DNA from: JAGXTF01 sp040376005
Lineage (GTDB): Bacteria; Bacteroidota; Bacteroidia; NS11-12g; UBA955
Reading direction: 5' to 3'
NCBI GenBank assembly: GCA_040376005.1
Contig: JBEIRK010000143.1
Span: 1 to 5,634 of the forward strand
Length of the DNA stretch: 5,634 bases
Part shown: positions 3,620-5,634 of the stretch, one piece after another
How the letters are laid out: each line of letters starts with the position of its first letter
Position numbering within the stretch: position 1 is the stretch's first letter
Notes under the pieces: generated by a model
What the model saw: only the letters and a program-made list of their open reading frames with translations
What the model was told of the DNA's origin: nothing
Databases searched by the model: none
Made by a program: the position numbers and the translations under genes

Positions 3620-5634
3620 ATGCAATACAAAAGCAAACTCATTTTGGTAATTCTGTTGGCACTTTCATTTGGAACTGTCAAAGCCCAAGAAACGCTTTCC
3701 ATTTATGGAAAAACCTATAAGGTATTTCCTTATAGAATGGAGTATTCCAACTCAGAAAAGACCGATATACCCTTTTATCCAGGTGTGTTAGAAGATGGTG
3801 AGTATGTAGTGCTTTTTGCTATGCCTAAATCCTACTCGTATCCACCTGATTACAAGGGAACGAACGACAATCCTGCTTGTATCCTGTCTATTGTGGATGG
3901 GAAAAAAGAGGGTCCTGTGGTTTTTTATACCAATAAACTTCAGAAATCAGGATTGCCTTTGGTAATGCTTAAAGGGCAATACAGGGAAGGTTTGAAACAA
4001 GGCAATTGGCACTATTATAATTATAGTGTGTATGGAAAGGTGAGAGATAGCCTGGTTATTCCGTACGATAAAGACATGAAATCCGGTACACAATTGCAAA
4101 GGTTTTATGATGGTGAAGTAGAAACCACAGAGTATAAAAATGGTTTAAAAGAGGGTTTTAGACGGAGCAAAGGAACTTCTTTTCATTATGTGAACGACAC
4201 CCTGGATGGTTGGCAATACGATACCCTCTATGATAAACCCTTTAGAGTATATATGAATCATGGCAAACGCGGAGATACCTTGCATATGGGGAAAAGGGAT
4301 AAGGACTGGGTTAAAATCATTATCCTAAATGAAGAATTGGACAAAAAAGATATTTCCGACAGCGCAAGCTTATATGCAGACGTGATTTCTGACAATCCCA
4401 GAGACCTCTTGTATTACGTTCAGGAATCAGATTTAAAACATGGGTTTGAATACTACAGTTCAAATAATTACACGGGCATTTACGGTAAAATAGAAACCTA
4501 TGATTCCTTTAACAATTTGAAGCAAACCGATTATTTTGTTGGTAATGCCCTCAGAATTGCGCCCATGCGCAAAGAAATAGAGGAATCTGAAATCCGAAGC
4601 CGAAAGCCAAAGACCCATCCCTACGAAATTGTAAAGTCGGGCAAGAAAACACTATATCTGATTAAAGATAAGTATACCTACGAGAACAAAATCATCAATC
4701 AACATCCAACATTGGGTTCCATTTACGAGGAGCAGTGGATTGTGGAAGGCAAAACAGTACTGTTACAGCAGTATTTTGTAAGCAATTTCTCTAAACAGCT
4801 TATTTTTAAAAGAAAACTTGGTGATTTTGATTACCTCAACCGGGGATCAGCCGAAATCAATCGTAGCTATGCCGATTCCATTGAAGAGTATACCATCTGG
4901 TACTATGCACTTCAGCAAGGAAGCGCGCCGAATTATTTTCTAAAATATAAATCCCTGGGCTATAATCAATCTGGATTGAGATATCAGTCTTTTGGATACC
5001 TAAAAGACCAGTATATCAACATTGTAGGCACCAATTCAGAAGATGATAGTATTTTAACGATACTTACCGGAAGGGCGGGGATTAGCCAGTTCAACGATAG
5101 CCAAGTCATCGTCCAAAATTTGGATTACAAAAACGATGGTGAAAATTCATTTGCTATGGTATGGGCCGATACCGTGACTTTAGACAAGGTCTCTATTGCG
5201 GATTCAATTGTATTGTCTTATAGATCGTATCTTGATAAATATTATCCTGAAAAATCGATAAAGATCTATTCAAGCAGTGCGATGCTGCCACTGAGAATGC
5301 CTAAAATCTATATCAATTTCAGGCCCTTCAGCGGTGCACTGCATTTAAACATTGGAGGATATGATGCAGCCAATAAAATGCCGATTCGTATCTCCACAAA
5401 CTACCTGCAAGAAAAGGTGGCGACTGTGACAATTGAAGGGCGGTACAGCAATTGGGACGAATATGATTATTACAATTCTTCCTATTATTTGGATCACCTG
5501 TATGTTAATGGGGTAGAGGATGGATTCGCACAAGGTCGGATAACCTTAGATATTGATGCCTACGAAATAAAGAGGAAGAAACTTAAAAGCCATTACGATT
5601 ATCATGAAGCAGAGGTTAAAGCCTACTATAGTAA
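3620..5634 (+). CDS. Large secreted protein of unknown function with MORN-like repeats (3' end outside window)
   Basis: An uninterrupted frame runs from the ATG at 3620 to the window edge (671 full codons, no stop), so the protein is at least 671 residues. Residues 1-22 are a clear Sec signal peptide: basic start (MQYKSK), hydrophobic core LILVILLALSFG, and a cleavage site after VKA or VKAQ before ETLS. There is no lipobox Cys. The mature N-terminal third has several MORN-like motifs: DGKKEGPVVFY (93-103), GQYREGLKQGNWHYY (119-133), YKNGLKEGF (172-180), a looser NDTLDGWQY (192-200) and DLKHGFEYY (271-279). Similar repeats occur in secreted and cell-surface Bacteroidota proteins and in the YwqK/COG2849 group. 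The rest is rich in Tyr, Asp, Asn and Lys, probably beta-structured, and shows no known catalytic motif. An in-frame ATG at 3569 would add 17 residues ahead of the signal peptide; 3620 is preferred because it gives a standard signal peptide. It is transcribed divergently from the M42 operon, and no clear promoter was found. Any C-terminal sorting domain or anchor would lie beyond the window. Confidence 0.85.
   Translation, partial: MQYKSKLILVILLALSFGTVKAQETLSIYGKTYKVFPYRMEYSNSEKTDIPFYPGVLEDGEYVVLFAMPKSYSYPPDYKGTNDNPACILSIVDGKKEGPVVFYTNKLQKSGLPLVMLKGQYREGLKQGNWHYYNYSVYGKVRDSLVIPYDKDMKSGTQLQRFYDGEVETTEYKNGLKEGFRRSKGTSFHYVNDTLDGWQYDTLYDKPFRVYMNHGKRGDTLHMGKRDKDWVKIIILNEELDKKDISDSASLYADVISDNPRDLLYYVQESDLKHGFEYYSSNNYTGIYGKIETYDSFNNLKQTDYFVGNALRIAPMRKEIEESEIRSRKPKTHPYEIVKSGKKTLYLIKDKYTYENKIINQHPTLGSIYEEQWIVEGKTVLLQQYFVSNFSKQLIFKRKLGDFDYLNRGSAEINRSYADSIEEYTIWYYALQQGSAPNYFLKYKSLGYNQSGLRYQSFGYLKDQYINIVGTNSEDDSILTILTGRAGISQFNDSQVIVQNLDYKNDGENSFAMVWADTVTLDKVSIADSIVLSYRSYLDKYYPEKSIKIYSSSAMLPLRMPKIYINFRPFSGALHLNIGGYDAANKMPIRISTNYLQEKVATVTIEGRYSNWDEYDYYNSSYYLDHLYVNGVEDGFAQGRITLDIDAYEIKRKKLKSHYDYHEAEVKAYYS

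Noticed and set aside
5345..5533. Minus-strand ORF of 62 codons
   Set aside because: Lies wholly inside the continuous plus-strand secreted-protein frame, with no start context or recognisable domain.

Overview
The window looks like a piece of a Bacteroidota chromosome. The support is three protein families in their Bacteroidota-like form (DUF1015, M42 peptidase, LpxL/HtrB-type acyltransferase), weak or absent Shine-Dalgarno sequences, moderately AT-rich DNA, and two minus-strand promoters that fit the Bacteroidota sigma factor consensus (TTG, about 17-23 nt, TAnnTTTG). The genus cannot be told from this sequence.

Layout: (1) 1-492, plus strand: the 3' end of a DUF1015 gene, followed by a clear intrinsic terminator at 517-541. 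(2) 493-810: a 318-bp AT-rich intergenic region with no convincing gene. Its last 75 bp hold four related palindromic sites (consensus TTTACA-N2-TGTAAA) arranged as two copies of an A-type plus B-type pair. (3) 811-1155, plus strand: a small XRE-family HTH regulator, the likely ligand of those sites. (4) 1157-1492, minus strand: an ArsR-family regulator converging on the XRE gene with a single base between the two stop codons. It has its own promoter. (5) 1566-2429 and 2445-3512, minus strand: an inner-membrane LpxL/HtrB-type acyltransferase (GTG start) 15 nt downstream of an M42-family metallopeptidase, so almost certainly one transcript, from a promoter placed so close to the peptidase ATG that the mRNA should be leaderless or nearly so. 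(6) 3620-5634, plus strand, divergent from the peptidase: a long ORF running off the window (671 codons visible). It encodes a secreted protein with a signal peptide and MORN-like 'G-x-x-x-G-x-W/F-x-Y/F' motifs and no recognised enzymatic domain.

How the parts may work together: the peptidase and acyltransferase are housekeeping-type genes (peptide turnover; lipid A or other lipid acylation) that share a transcript, and ArsR could receive read-through from them as well as using its own promoter. The XRE gene with its operator cluster looks like a self-contained, autoregulated unit. Nothing in the window proves a new multi-gene system. The most unusual signals are the four-site operator array fused to Bacteroidota -7 promoter elements, and the large uncharacterised secreted protein.
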